52,553 nucleotides of DNA, from NCBI RefSeq assembly GCF_001436215.1, contig NZ_AYYP01000032.1, forward strand, positions 1 to 52,553, in the 5' to 3' direction. Below are positions 42,529 through 51,991 of the stretch, one piece after another. The stretch's first letter is position 1, and every line of letters starts with the position of its first letter. Source of the stretch: Ligilactobacillus agilis DSM 20509 (GTDB lineage: Bacteria; Bacillota; Bacilli; Lactobacillales; Lactobacillaceae). The notes beneath the pieces were generated by a model that saw nothing but the letters and a program-made list of their open reading frames with translations, did not search any database and was not told where the DNA came from. Position numbers and translations under genes: made by a program.

Positions 42529-43554
42529 TTACGCCGATTGATTAGGAATTAAATTCTTAGTAGTTCTTAAATCACTTAGTTTATTTATATTTTTAATTAT
42601 GTCGGCGAAGCCGACAATAATCTTATCCACTATTGAATTAATATTATCTAACTTAGACTGGAAATTATTTTCTACCCTAGAAGTATTCTTCTCCATGAAA
42701 TTTTCTTCTACCTTAGTATTATCAGCATTTTCTAACCCCTGGAAATTATCTTCTTGCTGGAAGTTTGCTTCTACCCTAGAAGATTTCTTCTCCAGGGGGT
42801 AGAAATTTTCTTCCATAGAAATTTCCTTCCTAAACTCATCTTCGTGTAACCAATCATATTCCTTATTCGCCTGTTCTGTAATTTGCTTCATCATATATAT
42901 TTGCTTTTCTAGTGGGGGTTCCGTTTCCTTAGACTTCAACTTGTTAAAAAATTCAGTTATCTTTTCTTCAGCATATAAAGCCTTGCCAAGTTGTGCTTCC
43001 TTGCGCAGCTTAGAATCATAACTATTTTTTGAGTGTAATTTGTTGTAGGCTAGCTTTCTAAACTCTCTTAACTCAGCTTTTTGTTCAGGAGTTAAATGGT
43101 CTGGAATGGGGCCAAAACGAGCTGTCATCTCTGCTTCAATCACTTCCGGGTCAACCTTAGTATCAACCGTGTAATCATACTTATCAGCTGATTCCGCTAC
43201 GGCTTCAATTATTTCCTCATGACCTACTTCTTCATCATAAAGGTAGCCATCCCTATCCAACGGATCAACCCCTGGTATAAAGCTGATAATCCGCTCGTTT
43301 TTATCCAGCGAATTGGCAAGTTCAATGTAACCACACTTAGCCAACTTATTGAGCCAAGCTGAAATTGACCTCACCGTCACATGGTATAAAGCCGCTAAGC
43401 GTTGGTTAGAAACCGTAAAAATTCCTGCCATACCGCCAAACGTGTACAGCTCCCCATAAAATAATTTCTCATTAGCTGTTAAGCGCAAATCAAAGCGAAC
43501 CTTGGCTGGAATTGTAATTGGATAATTAGCTTCTCGTTTTAAAATCTTAGTCAT
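42529..43554 (-). CDS. Replication-initiator-like helix-turn-helix protein with repeat tail
   Basis: A 341-residue protein. Residues 1-95 form a winged-helix domain (YPITIPAKVRFDLRLTANEKLFYGELYT...RLAALYHVTVRSISAWLNKLAKCGYIEL) like those of plasmid RepA and phage replisome-organiser proteins. The middle is charged and helical. The tail (about 245-310) repeats an Asn/Glu-rich unit, (S/K)RVExNF, four or more times. Such proteins are common on lactobacillar mobile DNA. It starts behind the element TTGCGAAT...GAGGGGGAA that is shared with the Rpn loci. Exact role unknown. Confidence 0.7.
   Translation of the reverse strand: MTKILKREANYPITIPAKVRFDLRLTANEKLFYGELYTFGGMAGIFTVSNQRLAALYHVTVRSISAWLNKLAKCGYIELANSLDKNERIISFIPGVDPLDRDGYLYDEEVGHEEIIEAVAESADKYDYTVDTKVDPEVIEAEMTARFGPIPDHLTPEQKAELREFRKLAYNKLHSKNSYDSKLRKEAQLGKALYAEEKITEFFNKLKSKETEPPLEKQIYMMKQITEQANKEYDWLHEDEFRKEISMEENFYPLEKKSSRVEANFQQEDNFQGLENADNTKVEENFMEKNTSRVENNFQSKLDNINSIVDKIIVGFADIIKNINKLSDLRTTKNLIPNQSA
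42635..42815 (-). repeat. Degenerate tandem repeats coding the tail of the HTH protein
   Basis: On the plus strand TTTTCTACCCTAGAAG and TTCTTCTCCA recur at about 42670-42700 and 42768-42798, with weaker copies between. They encode RVExNF-type units, spaced by roughly 11-22 codons. Confidence 0.6.
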
Positions 43555-43587
43555 ATCTAAATTCCTCGTTCTATTCTTGATTGTGGG

Positions 43588-43625
43588 TAAAGTTCCCCCT
43601 CTATATATATGATTCGCAAAAACTC
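43588..43625 (-). promoter_or_regulatory. Shared upstream element of HTH and Rpn genes
   Basis: Minus strand TTGCGAATCATATATATAGAGGGGGAAC. Related forms lie in front of the Rpn gene near 49535-49560 and, weaker, upstream of the Rpn pseudogene near 28890-28915. It may be a promoter/5' leader carried with these genes. Confidence 0.45.
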
Positions 43626-43687
43626 ACTCAATTAATTCTTTTTTTAGCTAAATTTTCAATTAAAAAATTATCATTATTTTTTAACCT

Positions 43688-43735
43688 AGCAAAAAAGGCC
43701 TTCGGAAAAGCACTCTTCCCCAAAAACCTTTAATT
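43688..43735 (-). terminator. Terminator after the helicase gene
   Basis: On the minus strand an imperfect stem AAGG...GGAA / TTCC...CCTT followed by TTTTTTGC. Confidence 0.6.
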
Positions 43736-43740
43736 ACTTA

Positions 43741-46704
43741 TTAGTTATTTTCCTCAGTCAGCATCCGATAACGCATAAATGGTACAGGTACATCTAGCTT
43801 AAGGTCATAAGAAACAATCGGCTCATTTACTATTTTTCCCTTTTTTTCAAGCTCACGGTACTCTTGTTTTAAAGAATTACCATCTACCTTACCAGTACCT
43901 AAATAAACAAATTCATCATCATCCTCAGCATCAGATCTTTTTATGAACAGCAAGTATTCTAACTTAGGTGCTCCTTCAACAACCCCAGCAATTTCACCTT
44001 TACCTAGTCTTCTTCCTGACTTGGTATAACAGTGAATTTTACTATTAGATATAAACCTGTCTTCATACTTGATGGATTCATTTATATCTTCGCTCTTCAT
44101 ATAGGTTACAAAAATCGGGCAATAACCATTCTCGATAAAATATCCACCTATACTTTGAGCAGGGACGCGTCTTTGCCAATTTAAGAGTCGGTTAACATCT
44201 GAACGAGTGTATCTTTTTTCTAACGTGAATAACTCTCGCAAATTGTATTCCTTTGCGTTTAGCAAGCCGGATTCAACCACATCTTCAAATAATTCTCTAA
44301 ATCCTGGTGTACTATCTAATAATTCAGAGACTGTATCATTAAACCGATAACCTTTTTCTTCATCAATTCGAATTAGTGGTCGTCCACCTAACTTTGCAAA
44401 TTCTGTTTTAGTTTTGTCTTGCTCGCTCCTGTCGTCATATCCCTTAGGCTTGTAATAGTCTAAGGTTAAAATCCGTTCAACACTATCTAGCACGTCCTCG
44501 TTACAATAGCTACCCGTAGCTAAGACCAATTCCTCCAACTCTGCTCGCGAAGATTTACCATCACGTAAAATTTTTTGTAACAGCAATAATTCATGAACGC
44601 GCTTGCCATTTAATAACTCAGTGGTTACAAAAGTGAGCGTAGTATCTAAGTAACCTTTTTCCCATGAATAAGCAGCGTCCTTGTCAACTTTGCGGAGAAA
44701 ATCATTGTAATTCCCCTTTTTATTTAAAACGGATAAAATAGCTTGTGAAGCAACCATATTATTCTTAATAAAATCAGCTATTAGCGGGATCCTATTCAAA
44801 CGTCGCTTTAATTCTTGATAATCTTTCTTTATCTCTAAAGTAAATAAATTCTTGCTTCCTTTCAACTGATCCAAAATCCGTTTTTTCGCAACTAATTCAA
44901 AGTTAATTGTTGATAAGCCCTCAATCTTACCGGTTTCGACGTGTTCCCTAATCCCGTCGCGCGTCCGCGATTGGTCTCCCGTTAAAGCAACTGGAATTAA
45001 GTAATTATTCTTGTAATTGCCGATGAAGTCTATAACAGTTAGATACTCTTTACCTTGCGCCTTTCTCAAGCCTCGGCCCAACTGTTGAACAAAAACTATC
45101 ACAGATTCTGTTTGTCTCATCATAATTACTTGATTTATGAAAGGAATGTCGACCCCTTCGTTAAATATGTCTACCGTAACCAGGTACGTTAGTTGGCCTA
45201 GGCGAAGTTTTTCGATTGCTTCTTCACGTTCTTCCTGGCTGTCTTCACCACTCAACATTTGGGCAGGATAACCATATTTAGTTAATAACGTCGCTATTTC
45301 GCGAGCTTCTTCCTTCCTGCTAACAAAGACCAAGCCATGTAATACATCGCCATCATAGCCATAGTACTCACTTTGCTTTACCACATACTTGACACGTTCT
45401 TCACTAACTAGGTATTTCAAATTAGTATTGTCGCTAATTACTTCACCGTTATACGTATAGTCAGACACTCCAATATAGTGAAACGGCACCAGCATTTCTT
45501 CTTCTAATGCTTCTTGGAGCCTAATCTCATAAGGAACATTGTAATCAAACAACTCATAGATATTCTTATCGTCGCTTCGTTCTGGGGTGGCAGTCATTCC
45601 TAATAAAAAATCGGGCTCAAAGTAATCTAAAACTTTGTTGTATATCTTACTTCCAACATGGTGCGCCTCATCAACCAAAATGTAGTCAAATTCGTCTTGC
45701 TTGAATTGTTTCAAATTCTCGTCTTTGCTTAATGTCTGCACCGTTGCAAAGAGGTACTTGGCGTCCATCACCTTGGAATTGCCGGATAATATTCCATAAT
45801 TTGAATCCTTATCCCCGCCAAGTACTTTATGGAAGCTTTCCAAAGCCTTCTTCAATATTTGTTCCCTGTGGGCTATAAACAAAAAACGCTTAGGCTGATA
45901 ATTTTTAACATCTAGGGCTGCTAAGTACGTTTTCCCTGTCCCAGTTGCAGAAATAACCAGCCCCTTTGTTTCCCTTAACAATCTTAAATTCTGCAAATTC
46001 TTTAAGGCTTCCGCTTGCATTTTATTAGGTTGAATCGAAGAATAGTTACCTTTATTTTCATCAACTTGCTCAGGAACAATATTTGAGGCTGATTTAACAA
46101 ATTTTTGATTTAGGTGATAAACCTTCTCGTATTTTTCAATCCATTCAGCCGTTAAAGGGGTAGCTGCATCCCATTGATCTTCAATTTCTGCGGAGATGTC
46201 TTCTGTGAGCTGACCATCATTATAAGAAGTAAAGAGTAAGTTCCATTCTTTATTGACTTGCAAGGCGCCCGTAGTAAAGTTCGAACTGCCCACTAAAGCA
46301 GACTGATAACCTTCGTGCTGGAATAAATAACCTTTAGCATGAAATTTACCATGATTTTGTTCATAAATTCTGACCTCAACGTTAGGTAACTTCAATAGTT
46401 CCTTAAACATTTTTGGTTTATTAAAGTATAGATATGTCGATGTCAGTATTCTTCCTTGAACGGTCCTATTTTTCAAAGCAACTTTTAATGAGTTAAGAAT
46501 CCCACTTTCAATAAAAGCCACGGCAAATGTAAAAAATTGGCAATGCTTAACTCCATCAAAAATTCGGTCGTACATCGTTTCGCCCTCAGTATTTGCAATC
46601 AACTTAGCTGCATACTCGTCATTTGCCTCGAACTTATTTTTATCAAGAAAAGAATTTAAGAGTGAGTCTTTTAATGCTTGCTTTTGACTAATGATCTTCA
46701 TCAA
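43741..46704 (-). CDS. PLD nuclease-SF2 helicase-DUF3427 fusion protein
   Basis: A 987-residue multidomain protein. N-terminus (about 40-200): phospholipase-D-like nuclease with HGKFHAKGYLF and VGSSNFT (HxK motif). Then a superfamily II helicase: Walker A SATGTGKTY near 253, DEAH box LVDEAHHVG, SAT-like MTATPER, and the C-terminal motif VI QLGRGLRKAQGK. The last ~270 residues match the DUF3427 type (FVTYMKSEDI, GRRLGKGEIAG). Such fusions occur in defence and DNA-processing loci. It starts 17 bp inside the upstream NUDIX gene, so they are co-translated. Two ATGs in tandem open the gene. Confidence 0.85.
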   Translation of the reverse strand: MMKIISQKQALKDSLLNSFLDKNKFEANDEYAAKLIANTEGETMYDRIFDGVKHCQFFTFAVAFIESGILNSLKVALKNRTVQGRILTSTYLYFNKPKMFKELLKLPNVEVRIYEQNHGKFHAKGYLFQHEGYQSALVGSSNFTTGALQVNKEWNLLFTSYNDGQLTEDISAEIEDQWDAATPLTAEWIEKYEKVYHLNQKFVKSASNIVPEQVDENKGNYSSIQPNKMQAEALKNLQNLRLLRETKGLVISATGTGKTYLAALDVKNYQPKRFLFIAHREQILKKALESFHKVLGGDKDSNYGILSGNSKVMDAKYLFATVQTLSKDENLKQFKQDEFDYILVDEAHHVGSKIYNKVLDYFEPDFLLGMTATPERSDDKNIYELFDYNVPYEIRLQEALEEEMLVPFHYIGVSDYTYNGEVISDNTNLKYLVSEERVKYVVKQSEYYGYDGDVLHGLVFVSRKEEAREIATLLTKYGYPAQMLSGEDSQEEREEAIEKLRLGQLTYLVTVDIFNEGVDIPFINQVIMMRQTESVIVFVQQLGRGLRKAQGKEYLTVIDFIGNYKNNYLIPVALTGDQSRTRDGIREHVETGKIEGLSTINFELVAKKRILDQLKGSKNLFTLEIKKDYQELKRRLNRIPLIADFIKNNMVASQAILSVLNKKGNYNDFLRKVDKDAAYSWEKGYLDTTLTFVTTELLNGKRVHELLLLQKILRDGKSSRAELEELVLATGSYCNEDVLDSVERILTLDYYKPKGYDDRSEQDKTKTEFAKLGGRPLIRIDEEKGYRFNDTVSELLDSTPGFRELFEDVVESGLLNAKEYNLRELFTLEKRYTRSDVNRLLNWQRRVPAQSIGGYFIENGYCPIFVTYMKSEDINESIKYEDRFISNSKIHCYTKSGRRLGKGEIAGVVEGAPKLEYLLFIKRSDAEDDDEFVYLGTGKVDGNSLKQEYRELEKKGKIVNEPIVSYDLKLDVPVPFMRYRMLTEENN

Positions 46705-47110
46705 ATCTTACCTCACGCAAGTTTACTTTACTTATTGCTTGTGCTGCAGGTATGTCTGCCGGAGCCCAATTTAAATCTAATGCCTCAGCCGGGTCTATCC
46801 ACTTAACCTTGCTGTGTGCAATCAAATCAAAATTCTTGGACAAGAATTTTGCATAGTAGACTGTTAAATGAACCGTACCAAATTCATACTCGTAACTCGC
46901 TGTTTCAGTTACTTTATCTCCCACAATAATTTCATCATTGAATTCTTCTTTTAATTCACGCTTCAAACTTTCTTGAGGTAATTCACCTTGTTCAATTTTT
47001 CCACCGGGAAATTCCCATAAATCTCCCAAGATACGGTCACTATTACGTTTAGTAACCAATAATTTACCATCTTCTATTAAAGCAGCACCAACAACGTAAA
47101 TATTTTTCAT
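46688..47110 (-). CDS. NUDIX hydrolase (MutT-like)
   Basis: A 140-residue NUDIX enzyme with an intact box, GGKIEQGELPQESLKRELKEEF, except that the usual Gly after EE-x is Asn. It resembles 8-oxo-dGTP diphosphatases (WEFPGGK). Paired by a 17-bp overlap with the PLD-helicase gene, which suggests nucleotide processing coupled to that enzyme rather than housekeeping sanitation. GGAGAAG precedes the ATG. Confidence 0.88.
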   Translation of the reverse strand: MKNIYVVGAALIEDGKLLVTKRNSDRILGDLWEFPGGKIEQGELPQESLKRELKEEFNDEIIVGDKVTETASYEYEFGTVHLTVYYAKFLSKNFDLIAHSKVKWIDPAEALDLNWAPADIPAAQAISKVNLREVRFDEDH

Positions 47111-47198
47111 CGCTTCTTCTCCTATAATCTAAATCTAACCTAAGAATAGCAGCTTTATTTTAAAAAGTTAATACCTAATTAATTTTCCCTATACTAAA

Positions 47199-47230
47199 AA
47201 TCCCCCGCTGCCACAGACAGCGGGGGTTAA
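47199..47230 (-). terminator. Terminator after the DUF4767 lipoprotein gene
   Basis: On the minus strand CCCCCGCTG pairs with CAGCGGGGG around TCTGTGG, followed by ATTTTTAG. Confidence 0.88.
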
Positions 47231-47265
47231 ATTGTATCATAACGATTTAAAACTATTTACTAATA

Positions 47266-48339
47266 TTACTGATTTAGCTTAGCTTTGAGACCGTCTAATG
47301 TGGCGGTATCGACATTAAGAATCTCTACTTCTTGTGGATGGGACATGGCATTATTAACAATGTCGTTAGGATCCCCGTCGGCAGACATCATAAAGCTGCC
47401 TGGAAGATAGTAGACCTTAGCCTTATTGTTACCAATTAATTGGAAGGCAATGTCATTGACGCCGGTAATTGATTGACCCACCATGTATGTATTGGCTGGG
47501 AACACGGCGTCAATCGTATCGTTATCGTAGACGTGGTGGTTAGAAACATCATGCATAAACAAGAAGGTAACGTTGTCTAAGCCCCAGTTGGCATCCTCGG
47601 CCTTTTTGGCGGACCAAAAGACCTGTAAGGCGAGGTCGGTCGTCATCTTGGTGTTGGCTTCGACCTTTTGTTTAGGCGAAGCATACTTGGCTGGGATGCC
47701 TTTGCCGGCTGCGATTTGCGCAAAGGCCGCTTTGACGTCAGGATTGGCTGTCTCCTTGAAAACCGCAGTTCCCTCACTATTACCTTCAGTCTGACCAGTT
47801 ACTAATGCGACTGGCTTCCCATTGTAAAAGGCAAAGAGGTAGGCGTAAACGTCAATTGCCCCTAGATCGTTATGGTATATGTAACTGGCAACAATGTTAT
47901 AGGTATTCTTAGGTCCCGCACCATCGTTAGACCAAGCCGCAGTTTGCTTGTTAGCTGGTTCGTTAATTGCAAGTGGAGTAGGACCATTGGGATAGACTCC
48001 AGTTGGGATTGTAATCCCCCTAAAGTGGCCTGGATTTTGCGGACTAAAAGCTTGGTAGCTCTGCTGCATGGTGTAGCCCCAGTTGGTCATAAAGGTGGTC
48101 AACTGTTGGGTCTTACTTTGGTCCCACTCACTGGCCTGTTGGTTCTTAGTTTCTGCCTGCTTCTTGGCCGACTGACTGCTGCTACTTTTTTGCTCAGCTT
48201 TCTTATGACTAGCTTTTTTAACCTGACTGGTCTTTTGGCTACTACTTGTCTTAGCTTGCTCATGCTTACCGCTAGAACAAGCCGCTAGCCCTAGTGTTAG
48301 TAGCGCCGTAGTTGCTAGATAAATTACCTGCTTTTTCAT
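47266..48339 (-). CDS. DUF4767 domain lipoprotein
   Basis: A 357-residue surface lipoprotein: signal peptide with lipobox LAAC (Cys at about 21), a Ser/Lys/Gln-rich linker (about 25-75), then a DUF4767 domain (WGYTMQQSYQAFSPQNPGHFRGITIP..., about 80-210) and a further C-terminal domain. Function unknown; the family is common in lactobacilli. The frame is open to 48375, but AAGGGGG ahead of the ATG at 48339 sets the start. An extended -10 TGCTATAAT (minus, 48381-48389) lies about 40 bp upstream. Confidence 0.82.
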   Translation of the reverse strand: MKKQVIYLATTALLTLGLAACSSGKHEQAKTSSSQKTSQVKKASHKKAEQKSSSSQSAKKQAETKNQQASEWDQSKTQQLTTFMTNWGYTMQQSYQAFSPQNPGHFRGITIPTGVYPNGPTPLAINEPANKQTAAWSNDGAGPKNTYNIVASYIYHNDLGAIDVYAYLFAFYNGKPVALVTGQTEGNSEGTAVFKETANPDVKAAFAQIAAGKGIPAKYASPKQKVEANTKMTTDLALQVFWSAKKAEDANWGLDNVTFLFMHDVSNHHVYDNDTIDAVFPANTYMVGQSITGVNDIAFQLIGNNKAKVYYLPGSFMMSADGDPNDIVNNAMSHPQEVEILNVDTATLDGLKAKLNQ

Positions 48340-48577
48340 AGAAAAGTTCCCCCTTGGATTTTCTTTCCCTCTCACAGTAAATTATAGCAAATTTTAGCCC
48401 ACCCTCTAGTAATCTTTTGTACCTAGCAACCTTCTTGCCCAATACTAGCTTTACCCACCCGTAGTTGCCTACGAGCGTTAGTCTAGCAAGTAGGCACGAC
48501 AAAAAGTGTCTCCCCAGCTAGTAATTTTTCTTTCAAGCAATGTTCGGAAATTAATGTTTTTTCTAATCAAAAATTAT

Positions 48578-48622
48578 CTTCTAAAAAAGTCCCGCTCTCT
48601 TTTTAGAGCGGGACTTTTTTGG
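48578..48622. terminator. Bidirectional terminator
   Basis: AAAAAAGTCCCGCTCT pairs with AGAGCGGGACTTTTTT around CTTTTT. It ends the leftward Rpn gene. The 290 bases between it and the lipoprotein gene hold only that gene's promoter. Confidence 0.9.
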
Positions 48623-48629
48623 CGAGAGA

Positions 48630-49506
48630 TTAAGCGTGGGCCGCCATGGCGTTATCGTAGGCAGCTTGGGCTTCTTCTTCACTTAATTCCATATTAGTTT
48701 TCAAAAATTCTATTATTTGGGCCCGACTCATGTCTAGGGCGGCTAAACCGGTAATTGTTTTAATCCGCTCGGACTCTTTTCCAGCCTCTTCGCCTTGTTC
48801 CAAGCCTTCCTTTAAAGCCTGTTCCCGGGCGTAGGCACTCTTTAGCGCCGCATACTCTTCAATCGTCATGTAAATCCCTCCCCTGATTGCATCTGCTTTT
48901 ACCGCCGCCACTGCGACCGCCAATTTCCGGCTAAAAGCTCCGCTCACGGTACCATCATTAAAATACGCTACCATTTCTCTTTGTGCTTGCGTAAGATGAC
49001 TAACATCTGTTTTTAAGTTCACTATAACATTGGTTTCCTTGTTGTCAACTGAAAAGCTTGGACACCCGACTAACTCGACTTTCAAGGCGTAACTAGGCCA
49101 ACCTAATCCGTAAGGGTCATGGTCGCAAATAAAAAAGACCACCGTGCGCTTGCGTTTCTTGAACGGTTGACCTGCATACAGGGCTTGCCTGCTCAAATTA
49201 CCCTGGTAGATTGAGATTCGTTCGGCTAAATCATGTTGGTCCTCATTTTGCATCTCAAAATCATAGATAATCCCCTGGTCGTCTTCGGCATAAACGTCAA
49301 AGCGGGGCCCGTGAAAAATCGCATTCTTCTTAAAATTATCTTCCCGATTAACTTTGACAATTTTGCCTGACTTTTAGCCAGGGCACCCACAATTTTAGTA
49401 ACTCTTCTAGCAGTTCCGGATGGTCGTTGAAAACCCAGCTAAAAACCAAGTGATCCTTAATTGTAGCTTGGCGCCATTTGCGGGCAAGTTTTTTTCTCAA
49501 ATCCAA
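48630..49506 (-). pseudogene. Frameshifted Rpn-family nuclease gene
   Basis: Nearly full length. A TTG at 49506 with AGAGGTG six bases upstream opens LDLRKKLARKWRQATIKDHLVFSWVFNDHPELLEELL, which runs to a stop near 49374. The next frame continues with KVNREDNFKKNAIFHGPRFDVYAEDDQGIIYDFEMQNEDQHDL and the conserved C-terminal half to 48630. The family active-site block (DVYAEDDQGIIYDFEMQ, a D-x-E-x-Q core) is preserved; one frameshift near 49375 separates start from core. A restart at the ATG 49253 would lack it. Confidence 0.85.
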
Positions 49507-49527
49507 ATTCGTCACCTCTTTGCGAAT

Positions 49528-49566
49528 AAAAAAATTTCCCCCTCTACTATTAACATTCGCAATTTA
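49528..49566 (-). promoter_or_regulatory. Shared upstream element of the Rpn gene, flanked by inverted repeats
   Basis: Minus strand TTGCGAATGTTAATAGTAGA followed by GGGGGAA; downstream, an inverted copy of its first part (ATTCGCAA, about 49522-49529) gives an inverted repeat with a spacer of about 27 bp. Compare the HTH gene upstream element. Confidence 0.45.
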
Positions 49567-49615
49567 GGCCGAAATTATTTTTTTCAAAAGCAGTCTTAAC
49601 TAAAACTTAAGAATT

Positions 49616-49662
49616 AACAAAATAGCCTAGGAGTTGTTTTATCCACAAATCCTAGACTATTA
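49616..49662 (-). terminator. Terminator after the copper ATPase gene
   Basis: On the minus strand AATAGTCTAGGA pairs with TCCTAGGCTATT (one mismatch), followed by TTGTTAA. Confidence 0.75.
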
Positions 49663-49664
49663 TT

Positions 49665-51572
49665 TTAAGCCCCAATTTTAACTTTATTCAAAAGCAAGGA
49701 GGAACCCACAACCGAAATAGACGATAATGCCATTGCTAGGCCGGCAAATTCGGGACTGAGAGTTAGCCCCAAGCCACTGAAGAGCCCGGCTGCCAGTGGA
49801 ATCCCAATCACATTGTAGATTAAAGCCCAAAACAAGTTAAGCTTAATCCGCTTGAAGGTCTTTTGACTAATGTCAAAGGCGTTGACCACACCCATCAACT
49901 GGTTGTTGGTCAAGACAATCCCGCCGGCTTCTAAGGCAATATCTGTCCCAGAGCCCATGGTAATCCCCACAGTGGCGGTCGAAAGTGCAGGGGCATCGTT
50001 AATCCCATCCCCCACAAAGGCTACCTTGCCGGCGGCTTGCAGGTGTTCAATCGTCGCCGCCTTTTGATCTGGTAAGACTCCAGCAATCACTTCTTTAATC
50101 CCTACTTCGTCCGCAATCGCTTGGGCGACCACCTCATTATCACCAGTTAGCATAACTGGCTTTAAACCTCGCTTGACTAGGGCAGCCATAGCCTGTTTAG
50201 CATCTGCTTTAGGCCGGTCTTGAATTCCAATTAAGCCCAAGACTTGCCCGTCATAAACCACAATCACCACGGTTTTAGCTGCTTGCTTTAACTTTGTTAG
50301 GGTCGCTTGTAACCGAGGAGAGAGCTCATAAGCTTTAGTGAGCTGTTCATTGCCTAAGAGGGCTTCTTTGTTGGCTAATTTCGCCTTAACCCCCTGGCCC
50401 GCCACTACTTGGAAATCAGTTACCGGGCTTAAAGTTAAGTCAGCCTGCTTAGCAGCCGTTAAAATTGCTGCTGCCAGTGGGTGTTCCGAAGCAGCTTCTA
50501 GGCTGGCAGCCACACGTAAAAGATCTTTTTGTCCGACAACATCGGTCACCACCGGCTGGCCCTCCGTAATCGTACCGGTCTTATCAAAGACCACAGTTTG
50601 AACACCATCAATGGCTTCCAAAACAGTAGCGTCTTTAATTAACACCCCTAACTTGGCAGCCCGGCCGGTCCCCACCATAATTGCGGTTGGTGTCGCTAAC
50701 CCTAAAGCACAAGGGCAGGCAATCACAACGACCGCCACGGCATAAAGCATGGCGTCTACCCCGCTAGCTCCTAGAAATACATACCAAACTAGATAAGTCA
50801 GCAGTGCGATTATTAACACGATGGGGACAAAAATATCGGCAATCTTATCCGTCAAACGTTGAATCGGGGCATGACTAGTTTGAGCCTTTTTGACTAGCTC
50901 CACAATCTGGGCTAGCATTGTATCTTGCCCGATTTTTTCCACCCGGAAGGTAAATGTCCCGGTCTTATTAAGCGTAGCACCTACAACTCTGTCTCCTACT
51001 TTTTTGGTTACCGGCATACTCTCACCAGTAACCATTGATTCATCTACACTTGAAACCCCTTCAGTGATAAGGCCATCTAGGGGCACCTTTTGTCCTGGTT
51101 TGACCCGCACTAAGTCCCCAACTTGAACCTGAGCTACAGGGACTAGCTGATAGTGACCGTCCCGCCAAACCTCTGCTTCCTTTGCTTGCAACTGTAATAA
51201 TTTTTCTACCGCACTGGAAGCATTATTGCGCATCCGTTCCTCAAAAACTTGTCCTAACAAGACAAAGACCGTGACAAGGGCGGCAGTTTCAAAGTAAACC
51301 GCCCGTCCAGTTGCCATCGCATAGATGCTGTAAAAATAGGCTACCGCCGTGCCAATCGCAACTAAGGTATCCATGTTAGCGTGATGGTTTTTAAAGGCCG
51401 CCCAAGCACTTTGCCAAAATGGTAAGGCCGACAGCGCCATGATAATGGTGGTTGTTATTAAGGCAATCCAATTATAGGCAGGCATCATCCAGGAAAAAGC
51501 CATTCCCACCATTTGAATAATCAGTGGCACCGACAGTACCAGGGAAATCACAAAACGTTTAAAGTAAGACAT
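49665..51572 (-). CDS. copA: Copper-exporting P1B-type ATPase
   Basis: A 635-residue P1B ATPase with eight membrane segments, actuator [12 protein letters not shown], the metal motif [11 protein letters not shown] (Cu(I)-type CPC rather than CPH), phosphorylation site [19 protein letters not shown], and hinge [10 protein letters not shown]. It lacks any N-terminal heavy-metal-binding domain, starting directly with the first membrane helix. The single-base overlap with the upstream cupredoxin gene suggests copper handling by that protein replaces the missing domain (inference). copY was not found in the window. Confidence 0.9.
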   Translation of the reverse strand: MSYFKRFVISLVLSVPLIIQMVGMAFSWMMPAYNWIALITTTIIMALSALPFWQSAWAAFKNHHANMDTLVAIGTAVAYFYSIYAMATGRAVYFETAALVTVFVLLGQVFEERMRNNASSAVEKLLQLQAKEAEVWRDGHYQLVPVAQVQVGDLVRVKPGQKVPLDGLITEGVSSVDESMVTGESMPVTKKVGDRVVGATLNKTGTFTFRVEKIGQDTMLAQIVELVKKAQTSHAPIQRLTDKIADIFVPIVLIIALLTYLVWYVFLGASGVDAMLYAVAVVVIACPCALGLATPTAIMVGTGRAAKLGVLIKDATVLEAIDGVQTVVFDKTGTITEGQPVVTDVVGQKDLLRVAASLEAASEHPLAAAILTAAKQADLTLSPVTDFQVVAGQGVKAKLANKEALLGNEQLTKAYELSPRLQATLTKLKQAAKTVVIVVYDGQVLGLIGIQDRPKADAKQAMAALVKRGLKPVMLTGDNEVVAQAIADEVGIKEVIAGVLPDQKAATIEHLQAAGKVAFVGDGINDAPALSTATVGITMGSGTDIALEAGGIVLTNNQLMGVVNAFDISQKTFKRIKLNLFWALIYNVIGIPLAAGLFSGLGLTLSPEFAGLAMALSSISVVGSSLLLNKVKIGA

Positions 51573-51940
51573 TATTTAATGACAACCTTTCCGTGGAACA
51601 TATCCATCCCACAAGCATAGGTATATTCGCCTGCCTTGCTGGTATCAATTTCAATAACCTTATCTTGCTTAATTGGCAATTCTTCACTAATCCCAAAGTC
51701 CTTGAAAACCACTTCTTTCAAGCAGTTAGATTTATCTAAGCGGTTAAAGACCAGCTTAGCCGGTACCCCTTGCTTCAACACTACCGTTTCTGGGCTATAC
51801 CCCCCATTAACGGTAATCCGCGCTTCCTGACTATTACCCTTAACTTGAGCTTGGCTTTGGCCTTGATCATGCTTACCAAAGAACCACCAAGCGATAAAGG
51901 CAATCGCAGCTACAACAACAATCACAACTAAAATTTGCAT
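51572..51940 (-). CDS. Membrane-anchored cupredoxin-like protein
   Basis: A 122-residue protein: one N-terminal membrane segment ([21 protein letters not shown]), a short linker, and a cupredoxin beta-fold domain with candidate ligands in SNCLKEVVF and the end [14 protein letters not shown] (Cys, Met, His). It would bind copper outside the membrane. The frame is open to 51958; the ATG at 51940 is preceded by GAAGGGGTG. First gene of a two-gene copper operon, one base overlap with the ATPase. Confidence 0.85.
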   Translation of the reverse strand: MQILVVIVVVAAIAFIAWWFFGKHDQGQSQAQVKGNSQEARITVNGGYSPETVVLKQGVPAKLVFNRLDKSNCLKEVVFKDFGISEELPIKQDKVIEIDTSKAGEYTYACGMDMFHGKVVIK

Positions 51941-51967
51941 TCTGACGCACCCCTTCATTAGTTCGTT

Positions 51968-51977
51968 TACATTTGTA
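51968..51977. promoter_or_regulatory. cop box (CopY-type operator)
   Basis: TACATTTGTA is a perfect match to the cop box TACANNTGTA, about 15 bp past the -10 of the copper promoter. Copper-responsive derepression is inferred. Confidence 0.75.
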
Positions 51978-51991
51978 ATCTTACACCTTTA

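Noticed and set aside
42600-42616. Hairpin GTCGGC/GCCGAC as a terminator
   Set aside because: It is inside the coding region of the HTH protein and lacks a T-run.
48272-48502. Leftward 76-codon open frame between the lipoprotein gene and the terminator
   Set aside because: It covers the lipoprotein promoter and its start, has no ribosome site and looks like a chance frame.
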